Source: Rhizobium lentis
Lineage (GTDB): Bacteria > Pseudomonadota > Alphaproteobacteria > Rhizobiales > Rhizobiaceae
DNA length: 64,000 nt
Direction: 5' to 3'
Assembly (NCBI RefSeq): GCF_017352135.1
Contig: NZ_CP071458.1
Location: 205,902 to 269,901, forward strand
Shown piece by piece: positions 36,467 to 45,973 of the stretch (positions are counted from its first letter, which is position 1; every line of letters starts with the position of its first letter). The notes beneath the pieces are model-generated. The model had not been told where the DNA came from. It did no database searches and worked only from the letters and a program-made list of their open reading frames with translations. Made by a program: the position numbers and the translations under genes.

Positions 36467-36517
36467 ACCAGATTTCCATTGAAAATAAAGAGGAAATTCG
36501 AACTGAGCTGCGTCGTA

Positions 36518-36533
36518 TGTCCGACATTGGACA
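36518..36533. promoter_or_regulatory. NifA upstream activator site of the mosB operon (inner copy)
   Basis: TGTCCGACATTGGACA is an exact TGT-N10-ACA and a near-perfect dyad (TGTCC...GGACA). It lies 52-67 bp upstream of the -24 element, somewhat closer than in nifH and rpoN. Confidence 0.75.
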
Positions 36534-36539
36534 ATGATC

Positions 36540-36784
36540 GTGTAGAGCTATCATCGGCGCGGCAGTACCGCTATTTGTCGAGACGACATGCCCACTGCTG
36601 ATCCAATTCTCCACTTCTTTTCAAACTCATTAATGACTTCCCGACCCGAGCCGGATAGTTCACCAGGCGAAATACACACGATGACTTTCCGGTAGATCGC
36701 TCCCGTCAGAATCGGCCACGGATGCAGCGTCCGGGTTTCGCTTGGGTCCGCAGAGAGAACCCGAAAGTTCGGGCTTGAGGGCAT
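36540..36784 (-). pseudogene. mosB: Truncated second copy of the mosB 5' end
   Basis: ATG 36784 opens MPSSPNFRVLSADPSETRTL, then HPWPILTGAIYRKVIVCISP and GELSGSGREVINEFEK, parallel to the true mosB. After a one-base shift the other frame continues ENWISSGHVVSTNSGT, and then homology ends at the inner promoter region. The copy covers about 80 of 421 codons, so it cannot encode an enzyme. It has its own -24/-12 element, so it is transcribed ahead of the real gene. Confidence 0.85.
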
Positions 36785-36829
36785 CTCTATCTATCCTCTG
36801 TCTGGTTGGTGCATCCTCGGCCTACTCTT

Positions 36830-36845
36830 AGCACTGCTCGTGCCA
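36830..36845 (-). promoter_or_regulatory. Sigma-54 promoter, outer copy of the mos leader
   Basis: On the minus strand TGGCACG-AGCA-GTGCT has full -24/-12 spacing and sequence. It lies at the same distance from the truncated ORF as the inner element does from mosB, showing a tandem duplication of leader plus 5' coding DNA. Confidence 0.7.
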
Positions 36846-36896
36846 ACCAGACCCGCATCGGAAATGAAGGGGAGTTTCGCGCTTGGCGGTGTTGGA

Positions 36897-36912
36897 TGTC
36901 CGACATTGGACG
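36897..36912. promoter_or_regulatory. NifA-site-like sequence, outer copy with one changed base
   Basis: TGTCCGACATTGGACG corresponds to the inner NifA site but the last base of ACA is G. Binding may be weakened. The flanking 90 bp are visibly homologous to the inner copy. Confidence 0.55.
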
Positions 36913-36920
36913 TGCTCATG

Positions 36921-37401
36921 TCCAGATCGTTGTCTTCAGTTGCCCCGACACAGGTAAGTCGAAACCCATCTTGAGTTCTGCGGTTTCCATCTCTGGGAGA
37001 GGGCTTTCGCGCGCCGTTCGGCCTCATTTGTATGACGGCGGTCTTCGCGCGAGCTGTTTATTACTCTGCCGCACGCGTTCACCGTGCTCGCGAAATGCTA
37101 TCTCCGTACGCTTTTTAATCTGCCTGATGTGGCGTTTCCGCACCGATCCGCCGCCAATAATGTACGAATTACGGGCTGCCGGCTCATGCCCAGCTCGATC
37201 TCCCTCGCAAAGCTGCGTGCTGCCAGCATGCTCCACTCATCGTCAAAGGCTTTCGTTAGCTCCGATAACGCTCGCCGCCACGGGCCGGATGTGGACCTAA
37301 GAAATCGTTCAGAAACGGTTCTACTTATCGACCCAATACTGTCTAATGTTCCCAAACCCGCGACTGAATTACACTTGCGCGGAAGAACAAAGGGAACAAC
37401 A
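36921..37401. other. Intergenic region between the mos leader and the ABC transporter genes
   Basis: Minus-strand frames here give protein-like text (DDEWSMLAARSFAREIELGM, VIRTLLAADRCG) but in more than one frame and with no family I can name. It may be a decayed gene. The 3' end probably holds the promoter of the ABC operon; no -24/-12 pattern was found. Confidence 0.35.
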
Positions 37402-38416
37402 ATGCAAGCGTTAAAACCGCTACTAAACAACTGCGCAATGATGTCGGCTAGTAAAGCCCTTACAGCCACCAGCACATTGGCATGGGCGCTTATGCTCATC
37501 TGCATTTCAAATGCAGCACCTGCATCTGCCGAAGAAAATATTTCCATCTACTTCGTCGGGTGTGCGGCGCCAACCGGCTTCCACGGCTATCTTGCGCGCG
37601 GCGCTGAAGAGCGCCGGAAAAAACCTTGGAGTCAAGGTCAACTATATCTATCCCGACCAGCTGACAATTCCCAACCAGATCCAAAAGATCGAGGAAGCCA
37701 TGGCAGCGCAGGCGGACGGTATCGCGGTTTGCGCTTTCGCCGACGACGCCGCCTATGCCGATGTGGCTGCACGAGCCAAAGAAGCCGGGATCGCGTTCGG
37801 CAGCGCCGCGGCGCCTCCGCCGGGGTCGCATATCCGAAAGCCGGACGATATTTTTCTCTTCCGCGCCGGTTCTGACGAAGGCGCCGCCGGACAGCTGTCG
37901 GCCCGACGTCTGCGCGACATGGGCGTAAAAGGACGCGTGGTTGTTGCCAATCAGCAACCCGGTGACGCAACTTGCCAGCTGCGTGCAACCTCCGAAATAG
38001 ATGCCCTCAAAGCCGGTGGGATCACGGCGGACTTCCTGGAAATGTCAATGGATCCGGGCCAGCAGGCCGAAACCCTATCCAACTATCTGCGTCGCAACCC
38101 TGACACAGTCGCCGCGACGAGCACATGTGACGTGGTGGACGGCTTCCTGACGGCGAAAGCGGACAGCGGACGGAACGACCTGATCCTGACCGGCTACGAC
38201 ATCAATGCACAATCGCTCACGGCGATCAGTGATGGGCGGCAGGCTTTCACGATCGACCAGCAGCAGTTCTGGCGCGGCTACATGCCTGTTCTGCTGCTCA
38301 CTCACTACCTGAAATATGGCTTGCTCGAAGGAAACTACTTCCTGACCGGCCCGACGATCGTGGACAAGACCAACGTTGAGAAGGTTCAGGCGCTGGTGGG
38401 CAAGGGTTATCGTTGA
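37402..38416 (+). pseudogene. Sugar/inositol-type ABC transporter binding protein, frameshifted
   Basis: ATG 37402 begins a protein with a signal peptide ending ASAEENISIYFVGCAAPTG and HGYLARGAE. Close to 37610-37625, at a run of A residues, the frame changes. The rest continues in another frame (AGKNLGVKVNYIYPDQ, IQKIEEAMAAQADGIAVCAF, ... ALVGKGYR) to the stop at 38416. Joined, the two parts make a normal periplasmic binding protein of the ribose/inositol group (LacI/RbsB fold). Either the gene is dead, or the shift is a sequencing error or a programmed slip. It heads an ABC operon with the two next genes. Confidence 0.75.
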
Positions 38417-38430
38417 GCGATAGTCTGGGA

Positions 38431-38456
38431 GCGACCCGGTCATTTCGCCGGGTCGC
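38431..38456 (+). terminator. Intercistronic hairpin after the binding-protein gene
   Basis: GCGACCCGG (38431-38439) and CCGGGTCGC (38448-38456) form a perfect 9-bp stem with an 8-base loop. It is followed by AATCTTCT, not a T-run. Hairpins in this place usually protect the upstream binding-protein message and lower expression of the permease. Confidence 0.6.
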
Positions 38457-38487
38457 AATCTTCTAATCAATTTGGCGGGAGGCCAAA

Positions 38488-39576
38488 ATGTCCGACGAAA
38501 TCCACCTCGCCCACGCCCCTACACGCAGCATCGCTTGCGCTGAAGCGTTCCGTCGCTTCATGCTTCGGCCTGAAGCAACATCGGTCGCTGCCGTTGTCAT
38601 CCTTTTCATCCTGTTTTCCCTACTCGCGCCGCAGCTGTTTCCGACCAAGATTACTTATATCAGCATCATGGCGATCGCTGCTGAACTCGGGATCGTGTCT
38701 ATCGGCGCCACGCTGTTGATGATCTGCGGTCATTTCGATCTTTCGGTCGGCGCTGTACTCGGCCTCACATCTTACGTTTGTGTTGTATTGATGCGCGATA
38801 ATGGATTTGATCCAGTTTCGGCATCGGCCGTCGCGATCGCCGCCGGCGCAGCGCTGGGGGCGGTCAACGGATACATGGTTGTGCGTTTCCGCATCCACTC
38901 TTTCGTGGTGACGCTTGGCACAATGCTCATTTGGCGCGGTGTTTTGATTGCGCTTACCGGCGGATTTCCGATGACGGTGGAGATCCCTGCAAGCTTCCGG
39001 GCGACGATGGCCGGACCGTTGATCAGCGATTTTCGTATGTCGATGTTATGGTTTCTCTTGATAGGGATTTCAGGGACGCTTCTGCTCTCCCGTACGAAAC
39101 TCGGTAACTGGATCCAAGCACGGGGCCAGAACGAGAACGCGGCCAGGAATCTCGGCGTACCGGTCGATAGGGTCACCATCATCGTCTTCATGATCTGCTC
39201 CGCGCTGGCTGCCATCGCAGGAATAATTCAGGTTGCACGCTTTGGATCCGTAGATGCGCTGCGGGGCGAAGGTTTCGAACTTCAAGCGGTCGCAGTGACA
39301 GTGATCGGGGGGACACTCCTCTCCGGTGGCTATGGTAGCATTATTGGAACGATCCTGGGCGCCGTTACCTTCGGAATGATCCAGGTCGGGCTGGTTCTCG
39401 CGGGAGCCCCGGGCATCTCTTCAAGACCCTCACCGGAATGATCGTGGTTGGTGCCGTCATCCTCAATACATCGATCAGCAAGCGGATGTCAAAGTCGCGA
39501 CCTTTGTCGGGCTATCGTCGGGACAGTTCGACAGCAGACGCAGCAATCAACGCCCAGACCGCGATCAGCAAGAACA
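38488..39576 (+). pseudogene. ABC transporter permease (RbsC type) with a C-terminal frameshift
   Basis: The frame from ATG 38488 gives an RbsC-like membrane protein (LGIVSIGATLLMICGHFDLS, VGAVLGLTSY, AVTVIGGTLLSGGYGS) that runs into a short false end at 39441. In the other frame HLFKTLTGMIVVGAVILNTS continues the expected last helix to TGA near 39576. A one-base change near 39405 therefore removes the last helix. With the shift in the binding protein this makes two frameshifts in one operon. The family moves pentoses, inositols or similar substrates. Confidence 0.7.
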
Positions 39577-39593
39577 CGAACGGATGAAATGAA

Positions 39594-40457
39594 ATGAGCA
39601 AGGACGTGATCTCTAATGACAGCCAGGCAGCGGTCGCTACTCGTGCCTTACCCGCAGGCAGCGGCAGCGATGATATGAGGGGGCTCACGCGCCAGATTGA
39701 GCCAATTAAACCGGCAGACGTGCCGGTCATTGAAGCCATCGGACTATCGAAGGGCTTTGGCGCGACCACGGCGTTGGTGGATGTGTCTCTCAAAGCCTAC
39801 TCGGGTCGTATTCTTGCCCTTTTAGGCGACAATGGAGCGGGCAAGTCCACGTTGATCAAAATCCTTTCCGGAGTATTTCCAGCGGATCGCGGCGAGCTGC
39901 GCTTCAATGGGGAAGCCATTGTTTTCCGCAATCCGAAGGACGCGCGTGAACGTGGCGTCGCCACGGTGTTTCAGGATTTGGCGGTTTGCGAACTTCTCTC
40001 CGTCACCCGTAACATCGTTCTCGGACGAGAACCGCAACGAGGTTTAGGCCCGTTCAAATGGCTCGATCTAAAACGCGCAAATGAGATGGCGCAGTCGGCT
40101 CTTCATCGGTTAGGCGTGCGCTGGGAGCGCGGGTTGGACGAAAGAGGAGCAAACATATCCGGTGGCGAGCGCCAGTCGCTCGCTATCGCCAGGGCCATGT
40201 ATTTTGGATCCTCTCTCCTCATTCTCGACGAGCCGACATCGGCCTTAGCGGTGCGGCAGGCGGGCAAGGTTCTCGATCATATCGTCACTGCCCGCGACCA
40301 AGGTCAGGCCGTCATTTTCATCACCCATAACTTCCGGCACGCCCTAGCGGTCGCTGACGATCTTGTTGTCCTCTCGCAGGGAAAGGTTGTTGGCACCTTC
40401 AGGCGCGACGAAGTCAATCTCGATGACCTCACTGACCTTGTTGCCCATGTGGGCTAA
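39594..40457 (+). CDS. ABC transporter ATP-binding protein, sugar type
   Basis: The 287-residue protein has one ATP-binding domain: Walker A GDNGAGKST, Q-loop in VATVFQDLAV, signature ISGGERQ, Walker B LLILDEPT and the H-loop ITHN. Sugar-type ATPases of the RbsA class have two such domains, but the FrcA/inositol type has one, as here. ATG 39594 follows GAAATGAAATGAGC. It is intact although its partner genes upstream are frameshifted. Confidence 0.85.
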   Translation: MSKDVISNDSQAAVATRALPAGSGSDDMRGLTRQIEPIKPADVPVIEAIGLSKGFGATTALVDVSLKAYSGRILALLGDNGAGKSTLIKILSGVFPADRGELRFNGEAIVFRNPKDARERGVATVFQDLAVCELLSVTRNIVLGREPQRGLGPFKWLDLKRANEMAQSALHRLGVRWERGLDERGANISGGERQSLAIARAMYFGSSLLILDEPTSALAVRQAGKVLDHIVTARDQGQAVIFITHNFRHALAVADDLVVLSQGKVVGTFRRDEVNLDDLTDLVAHVG

Positions 40458-40619
40458 GTGCTACGTTTTAGAAAAAGTGCGCCGTCAACCTGTTTAGGCC
40501 ATGAGGTCGCGTTAGTTGATTGTGAGTTTCTCGGCGGGGAGAGGAGTGTCGACTGGGGAATGGTCTCTCCGCCCAATTGGCGACAAGATTCGGTCAGCGA
40601 CGCCGAGTCTCAGCGATCG

Positions 40620-41430
40620 CTATCTGAGTGCTGCAGGCTGGCGCTCCGAAAGCTGCGGCATGTTCGATGCCTCGCTAAAACGCGCAAGTGAATCTTCGGC
40701 ACATTTTAGAGTGTTAGCCATCAGCATGGCGATCGTCATAGGCCCGACACCTCCTGGAACGGGCGTGATCCCCGCCGCGACTTTTTCAGCCTCCTTGAAA
40801 GCAACATCTCCGACAAGCCGTGTCTTGCCCTCGCCTTATTCTGGAGCCAGCACGCGGTTTATACCGACATCGATGATTGTCGCGCCTGGCTTCAGCCAAT
40901 CACCGCGAACCAATTCGGGACGGCCGACCGATGACAAGAGCATTCAGCCGGAAAGGTTGTCTCCGTCGGCGTGCCGAATGAGCATCATAGCACCGGCCGG
41001 TGTGCAGGAGACCAGTCCAGTAACGAGATTCCCACTCGCCACTTTCCCGGCGTTTACGACGTGCAGGCCATCGACGTCCTTCTCCGGCAGAATAGACCGG
41101 ATGATCTCTTCTTGCTCTAAGTGTTTCGGCAATGGCAACTGAACGAGGATTCCGTGGATAACTTTGTCCGCATTCAGCAGCGCTATCCGATCTAGCAGCT
41201 CTTCCTGTGAGGTTTCTGCAGGAAGATTATACTGCATCGAACGGAAGCCACACCAGCTGGCCATCTCGCTTTTGGCGTTCACATAGGTACGGCTAGCTGG
41301 ATCGTCCCCAACAAATGACCACTGCGAGACCGGCTTCGAGCCCAGAGGTGTTCTGAAGCTCAGCTGCCCTTGCCTTCACTGCATCGAGGACCCGATCGAA
41401 GTTTCGTTTTCCCAGCAAAACATACGCCAT
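40620..41430 (-). pseudogene. folD: Broken folD (methylene-tetrahydrofolate dehydrogenase/cyclohydrolase)
   Basis: ATG 41430 opens [20 protein letters not shown]. After a frameshift near 41310 the text goes on as [18 protein letters not shown], then [20 protein letters not shown] and [11 protein letters not shown], the FolD signature. About 55 residues of the NADP-binding part (the GRSNIVGKP region) are missing, and the end resumes with [13 protein letters not shown] and [16 protein letters not shown]. FolD interconverts C1-folates. It lies four bases after purU, where it would have completed a C1 module. Confidence 0.8.
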
Positions 41431-41433
41431 GCC

Positions 41434-42318
41434 TCACCCCATCCTTTCCGAAGCGAAGCTGCCGGGGCTTGCCGGGAAGACCACGGTGCGATTGCCGTTG
41501 ATGAAAGTACGGTGATGGATATGGGCGTGGATGGCGCGCGCCAGCACCTGGCTTTCGACGTCGCGGCCGATCGAGACATAGTCGTCGGGCGACTGCGCAT
41601 GGGTGATGCGCGCCGTGTCCTGCTCGATGATCGGGCCTTCGTCGAGATCGGCGGTGACGTAATGCGCCGTCGCCCCGATCAGCTTTACGCCGCGTTGATA
41701 GGCCTGCTTGTAAGGATTGGCGCCCTTGAAGCTCGGCAGGAAGGAATGATGGATGTTAATGATCCGGCCGGACATTTTCTGGCACATCGCATCCGAAAGC
41801 ACCTGCATGTAACGGGCGAGCACAATCAGCTCAGTGCCGGTCTGTTCGACGATATCCATGATCTGGCCTTCGGCCTGCAGCTTGTTCTCCTTCGTCACCT
41901 TGATATGGTGGAAGGGAATGTCGTGGTTGACCACGACCTTCTGGTAATCGAAATGGTTGGAGACGACGCCGACGATATCGATCGGCAAGGCCCCGATCTT
42001 CCAGCGATAGAGCAGGTCGTTCAGACAATGGCCGAAGCGCGACACCATCAGCAACACCTTCATGCGCTTTTCGCTGTCGTGAAAATTGTAGTTCATTTCG
42101 AAGGGCGCAGCGACGGCTGCGAAACCCGCGTCGATATCCGCGCCCGAAAGGCCCTCTTCCGAGATGAAGCTGACGCGCATGAAGAACTTGCCGGTATCGA
42201 GATCGTCGAACTGCGAACTGTCGATGATGTTGCAGCCCTTGTCGGCCAGATAGCTCGAAATCGCCGCGACGATGCCGCGCGTCGACTTGCAGGATACCGT
42301 CAAAACATAATTGGTCAT
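41434..42318 (-). CDS. purU: Formyltetrahydrofolate deformylase
   Basis: PurU splits formyl-THF into formate and THF. The 294-residue protein has an N-terminal ACT domain (about 5-75) and the formyltransferase-like catalytic part with NIHHSFLPSFKGANPYKQA (active-site His) and the Asp in HYVTADLDEGPIIEQD. It follows the panB-like gene after 41 bp. Next to an O-demethylase cluster it may recycle the methyl carbon as formate; this is inference from neighbours. Confidence 0.93.
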   Translation of the reverse strand: MTNYVLTVSCKSTRGIVAAISSYLADKGCNIIDSSQFDDLDTGKFFMRVSFISEEGLSGADIDAGFAAVAAPFEMNYNFHDSEKRMKVLLMVSRFGHCLNDLLYRWKIGALPIDIVGVVSNHFDYQKVVVNHDIPFHHIKVTKENKLQAEGQIMDIVEQTGTELIVLARYMQVLSDAMCQKMSGRIINIHHSFLPSFKGANPYKQAYQRGVKLIGATAHYVTADLDEGPIIEQDTARITHAQSPDDYVSIGRDVESQVLARAIHAHIHHRTFINGNRTVVFPASPGSFASERMG

Positions 42319-42359
42319 GCTTTATCCCTAATTCGCGATCGCACGGTGCCATCACGACA

Positions 42360-43175
42360 TTATCTTGTGGTGGCGGAAAGCGGCTGTTCACTTTCGACTT
42401 TTCTCAGAAAGCCTTCGAGCTCCTCTGGCGATATGCTGACCAAGTGCCCCTTTTCTGGGTATGCACCAGATCGCACGTCTTCAGCATATTCGCGGAACGC
42501 TTCCACACGCTCCCGATGCAGCCGATCGAATTCAGAAGCAAAATCGCGGTAGACTTTAGCGTGGCGAGGATAATGACCCCGGTTCTGCCCAAGCACATCC
42601 TCGGCAAAAAGGTATTGGGCATCGCATCCTGTGCCCGCACCCATGGAAAGCATCAGGAGTGATGTGCGTTTGGAAATTGCCGCAGCGACCTCGCCAGGCA
42701 CTACCTCGATTTCAGCTGCGAAGGCGCCGGCCTCCTCGAGAGCTTTCACCTGACGCCAGACTTCAAATGCACTGGCGGCCGTTTTACCGACTGCGCGAAA
42801 GCCGCCCGTCCATGTCGCTTTAGACGGAATAAGCCCGACATGGCCACAGACCGGGATTCCTTCCTCCCGTAGGCGTCGCACGGTCGACATTCCGGCGGCG
42901 CAGTAGACAGCGTCGCCGCCGGCACGAATTGCCTCGAAGGCGGCTCGAAGGTAGTCCTCAGCAGTAATCAGATCATCCAAACCGGGAAATGCGAACACGG
43001 TTGGGGCCACCTCGCGAAAGGCGGGGCCAAGCAGTTCCGGAGGAACCGAGACGAGATCGATGCCCGCCTTCTCCGCCGCCTCAGCTTCCTCAAGCGTGAC
43101 GACCCGCAGCATGCTGAGCTGCCTGTGACCTCTGATTGACAACAGGTCGGCGACGGTCGGGCGGCGATGATTCAT
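42360..43175 (-). CDS. PanB-like ketopantoate hydroxymethyltransferase family protein
   Basis: ATG 43175 follows GGAGATTTCC and gives a 271-residue protein with the PanB pattern: VADLLSIRGHRQLSMLRVVT, GIPVCGHVGLIPSKATWTGG (with the GHxGLxPQ motif) and IEVVPGEVAAAISKRTSLLM. PanB moves a one-carbon unit from methylene-THF to a keto acid. The sequence is divergent (VCGHVGLIPS), so it could serve another acceptor. In this operon it lies between mocF and purU, consistent with a role in C1 transfer during rhizopine breakdown (inferred). Confidence 0.7.
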   Translation of the reverse strand: MNHRRPTVADLLSIRGHRQLSMLRVVTLEEAEAAEKAGIDLVSVPPELLGPAFREVAPTVFAFPGLDDLITAEDYLRAAFEAIRAGGDAVYCAAGMSTVRRLREEGIPVCGHVGLIPSKATWTGGFRAVGKTAASAFEVWRQVKALEEAGAFAAEIEVVPGEVAAAISKRTSLLMLSMGAGTGCDAQYLFAEDVLGQNRGHYPRHAKVYRDFASEFDRLHRERVEAFREYAEDVRSGAYPEKGHLVSISPEELEGFLRKVESEQPLSATTR

Positions 43176-43214
43176 GGAAATCTCCAGCACGTTTTAGAGT
43201 GAATGGTGGCAGCT

Positions 43215-44447
43215 TTACGCGGCCAATAGTTTTTTGAGGTTGGTTTTTGGGGAGGCAAGCGCTTCCGGGTCCAGCCGCCGTTTTGCAGCGATTAGCATCT
43301 CGGCAAGTCGAATATCGCGCGCGACGGCGTTTCCCGGGCCAATGCCGCTAGCGGCAATCAAGCGATCTTCGCCATCAAGATGAAAGAGGATGAACGCCCC
43401 CTGATCAAGGTCGCGTCGAACGGTTGTCGCAGCACCATCGGAAAGACCGGCGATCTGAAGCGTCAGTTCATATTGATCCGACCAAAACCAGGGCACGCTT
43501 GCGATTGCGAGGCCCCTGCCCAGCAGATTGGCCGCAACGAGCATTCCCTGATCCTGCGCGTTCCGCCAAGCTTCAAGCCGCACCCGGCGTTCGCGATAAT
43601 GCGAAAGTGGAAACGAGCAACAATCACCAGCGGCAAAGATGTCAGGGTCTGATGTCCTGAGCGTGGCATCGACGGCGATGCCGTTGTCAATCAAAAGTCC
43701 AGCAGCCTCGGCAAGTTCCACATTGGGGATGACTCCGATGCCGACGACAACAATATCGGCCAGTCTGGTGGTTCCGTTCGCAAAGAGAATTTGCACCTTA
43801 TCATTTTCAGTTGCGATGGATGTGATTTGCTCACCGCATAAAATGTTCACACCCTCCTGCCGGTGTCGCTCGGTGACGACCTTCGCGATTTCTGCCGGCA
43901 CCCCCCGCGAAAGGACGCGGGGTGAACTCTCGATCAGTAATACCTCGGCACCGAGTTTCCGGGCGGTCGCAGCAATTTCCAGGCCAATGAAGCCGCCGCC
44001 GACAACGGCAAGACTCTTGCCTGGCGCTAATGCCTCGTGGATCGCGACTGCGTCGCCATGGTTCCGCAGCATGCAGATGCGTCCCAAACCTGGATCACCG
44101 GATACTCCTGCAAAGGGGCGCGGCCGGGCACCCGTCGCAAGGAGAAGCTGATCATAAGGAAATTTTCGGCCGTCGGAGAGCCTCACCAGTTTGCTTTGCC
44201 GATCGACCGTGTCAACAGGAACGCCTGTTAGAATGGTGATCCTGGCCTCTTCGTAACGCGCCGGACCGGCCACATATTGAGGCGGTGCGGCACTGGCGAG
44301 ACCCGTTTTTGAAAGTGGTGGCCGCTCATAGGGAAGATGTGGTTCGGCGCCGATCAGGGTGATGTCGCCGTTAAAACCTTGCTCCCTTAAAGCAAACGCG
44401 GCCCTTGCTCCGCATTCTCCGCCACCGACTATAATGATCTTACTCAT
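43215..44447 (-). CDS. mocF: Ferredoxin reductase of the rhizopine demethylase system, MocF-like
   Basis: The 410-residue FAD/NAD(P)-dependent reductase begins MSKIIIVGGGECGARAAFAL (FAD GxGxxG) and has a second nucleotide motif VVGGGFIGLEIAA and the FAD contact DPDIFAAGDCCSFP. ATG 44447 is chosen because GGGGAGGAAAG precedes it; the frame opens at 44480. It follows a Rieske ferredoxin and a membrane oxygenase, the mocDEF order. It should pass electrons from NAD(P)H to the ferredoxin. Confidence 0.8.
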   Translation of the reverse strand: MSKIIIVGGGECGARAAFALREQGFNGDITLIGAEPHLPYERPPLSKTGLASAAPPQYVAGPARYEEARITILTGVPVDTVDRQSKLVRLSDGRKFPYDQLLLATGARPRPFAGVSGDPGLGRICMLRNHGDAVAIHEALAPGKSLAVVGGGFIGLEIAATARKLGAEVLLIESSPRVLSRGVPAEIAKVVTERHRQEGVNILCGEQITSIATENDKVQILFANGTTRLADIVVVGIGVIPNVELAEAAGLLIDNGIAVDATLRTSDPDIFAAGDCCSFPLSHYRERRVRLEAWRNAQDQGMLVAANLLGRGLAIASVPWFWSDQYELTLQIAGLSDGAATTVRRDLDQGAFILFHLDGEDRLIAASGIGPGNAVARDIRLAEMLIAAKRRLDPEALASPKTNLKKLLAA

Positions 44448-44484
44448 CTTTCCTCCCCGTCGCGTGAAGCGTCGCGTCATCGAA

Positions 44485-44802
44485 TTACGAAATCGCGATG
44501 AAGACGGTCCCAGCCTCCACCTTCGCCGGATAGGTTTTCAGATTGACGCAGACCGGCGCTCCCATTGCCTCGCCAGTCTTGTAGTTGAAGCGGCCATTGT
44601 GCTTTGGACATTCGATGATTTCATCCATGACAAGCCCATCAGCCAGATGTATTTGCTCATGCGTGCACAAGCCGTCCGTTGCATAATAGCCACCATCGGA
44701 ACTGCGGTAGACCGCGAACGTGCGCCCGTCATGATCGAAGCGGATGAGGTCTTCCTCATCGATATCATCGACCCCGCACACCTCAACCCAACCTTGGCTC
44801 AT
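44485..44802 (-). CDS. mocE: Rieske-type ferredoxin, MocE-like
   Basis: The 105-residue protein has the Rieske motifs CTHEQIHL and CPKHNGRF (2Cys-2His cluster). The family (small Rieske ferredoxins of oxygenase systems) carries electrons from a reductase to the oxygenase. It lies between mocD and mocF with short gaps. Confidence 0.85.
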   Translation of the reverse strand: MSQGWVEVCGVDDIDEEDLIRFDHDGRTFAVYRSSDGGYYATDGLCTHEQIHLADGLVMDEIIECPKHNGRFNYKTGEAMGAPVCVNLKTYPAKVEAGTVFIAIS

Positions 44803-44847
44803 GTTTGCTCCATCCGAATGTCTCGCTTCGATCTTGATCGTGTTCTG

Positions 44848-45933
44848 TCACTCGGCGGCGGACACGCGTTGAGCGCCGTGAAGTTCCTCATGATAAGGTT
44901 TCGCCGTCGGCGGCAACTCGCGCTTGACGTAGTAGTCCTCGTAGCGCAGCTGTCGAATAAAGGCCGGGATCATCTCGCGGTAGCCATCAATAATGGAGGT
45001 ATTGGGTGCCGGCAGGTCGTGCTTGATGAGCGCGTGCAGCTTCGGTAGTGCGTGGTAAGGCACCATTGGGAACATGTGATGCTCAACATGATAGTTCATG
45101 TTCCAATAGATGAAGCGGCTGATCGGATTCATGTAGACTGTGCGGCTGTTCAGGCGGTGGTCCGTTACGTTGTCTGCAAGGCCGCCGTGCTGGAGCAGGC
45201 CCGTCATTGCAGCATGCCACGCACCATAAAGTCGAGGTAGACCGATCAACAGGAGTGGCAGGACCGAGCCGAGCCACATCGACAGCGCGATCGTCCCTGC
45301 ATAGCTCGCGAGCCAGATCCGCGCCACGCGGACGACCTTGCGCTGTTCCGTCTCCGGAATAAACGTCTTCTCCTCTTCCGAGACATTGCCAGCGGAATTG
45401 CGCAGCGTGTCCACAACTGCGTGCCAGACATCGAGAATGCCGAAAAAGTCGAGGATTAGCCGCAACAGATCCGGCGGCCGCATGACGGCGATCTCTGGAT
45501 CGCGGCCGACGATGACCGTATCGGTGTGATGGCGCGCATGGCTCCAACGCCAGGTTACCGGATTGCGCATGATCATGAAGCAGGCGATCTGGTAGACAAT
45601 AGCGTTCATCCACCGCGTCTTGAAGGCGGTGCCGTGGCCGCATTCGTGCCAGCGGCTGTCGGAGGCCGAGCCGTAAAGCACACCGTAGGCCAGGAAGAAA
45701 GGCAGCGCGATCCACGAGCCCCAGAAGTAGATGCCGAGCCCCGCAAAAACTGCCATACTACCGAGCCAGAGGGCCGTGTCGCGGATCGCCGGCGCATCGG
45801 AGCGCTGCATCAGCGCCTTCATCTCCTTGCGCGGAACGTCGGTGTGATACCATTCCGCTGCCGCAAGTCCGCTCGCAACCGCAGCTCGCGATCCACGACC
45901 AACCAGGCTGTAATCTCTTTGCGCTAAAACCAT
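44848..45933 (-). CDS. mocD: Membrane di-iron oxygenase (fatty-acid desaturase fold), MocD-like
   Basis: ATG 45933 has GGAGGCAATCC before it; the frame is open to 45951. The 361-residue protein has membrane helices and three His boxes: HECGHGTAF, HARHH and HVEHH, which hold the di-iron site in the desaturase/hydroxylase family. MocD, with MocE and MocF, removes the methyl of 3-O-methyl-scyllo-inosamine. Here it is the first gene of mocDEF-panB-like-purU-(folD), with a GGACC box about 40 bp upstream. Confidence 0.8.
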   Translation of the reverse strand: MVLAQRDYSLVGRGSRAAVASGLAAAEWYHTDVPRKEMKALMQRSDAPAIRDTALWLGSMAVFAGLGIYFWGSWIALPFFLAYGVLYGSASDSRWHECGHGTAFKTRWMNAIVYQIACFMIMRNPVTWRWSHARHHTDTVIVGRDPEIAVMRPPDLLRLILDFFGILDVWHAVVDTLRNSAGNVSEEEKTFIPETEQRKVVRVARIWLASYAGTIALSMWLGSVLPLLLIGLPRLYGAWHAAMTGLLQHGGLADNVTDHRLNSRTVYMNPISRFIYWNMNYHVEHHMFPMVPYHALPKLHALIKHDLPAPNTSIIDGYREMIPAFIRQLRYEDYYVKRELPPTAKPYHEELHGAQRVSAAE

Positions 45934-45973
45934 GGATTGCCTCCGTCGCAATGCTGAGGCACGAGCCTAGAGG

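Noticed and set aside
41512..42552. 346-aa plus-strand frame
   Set aside because: Antisense to purU and the panB-like gene, which have complete family motifs.
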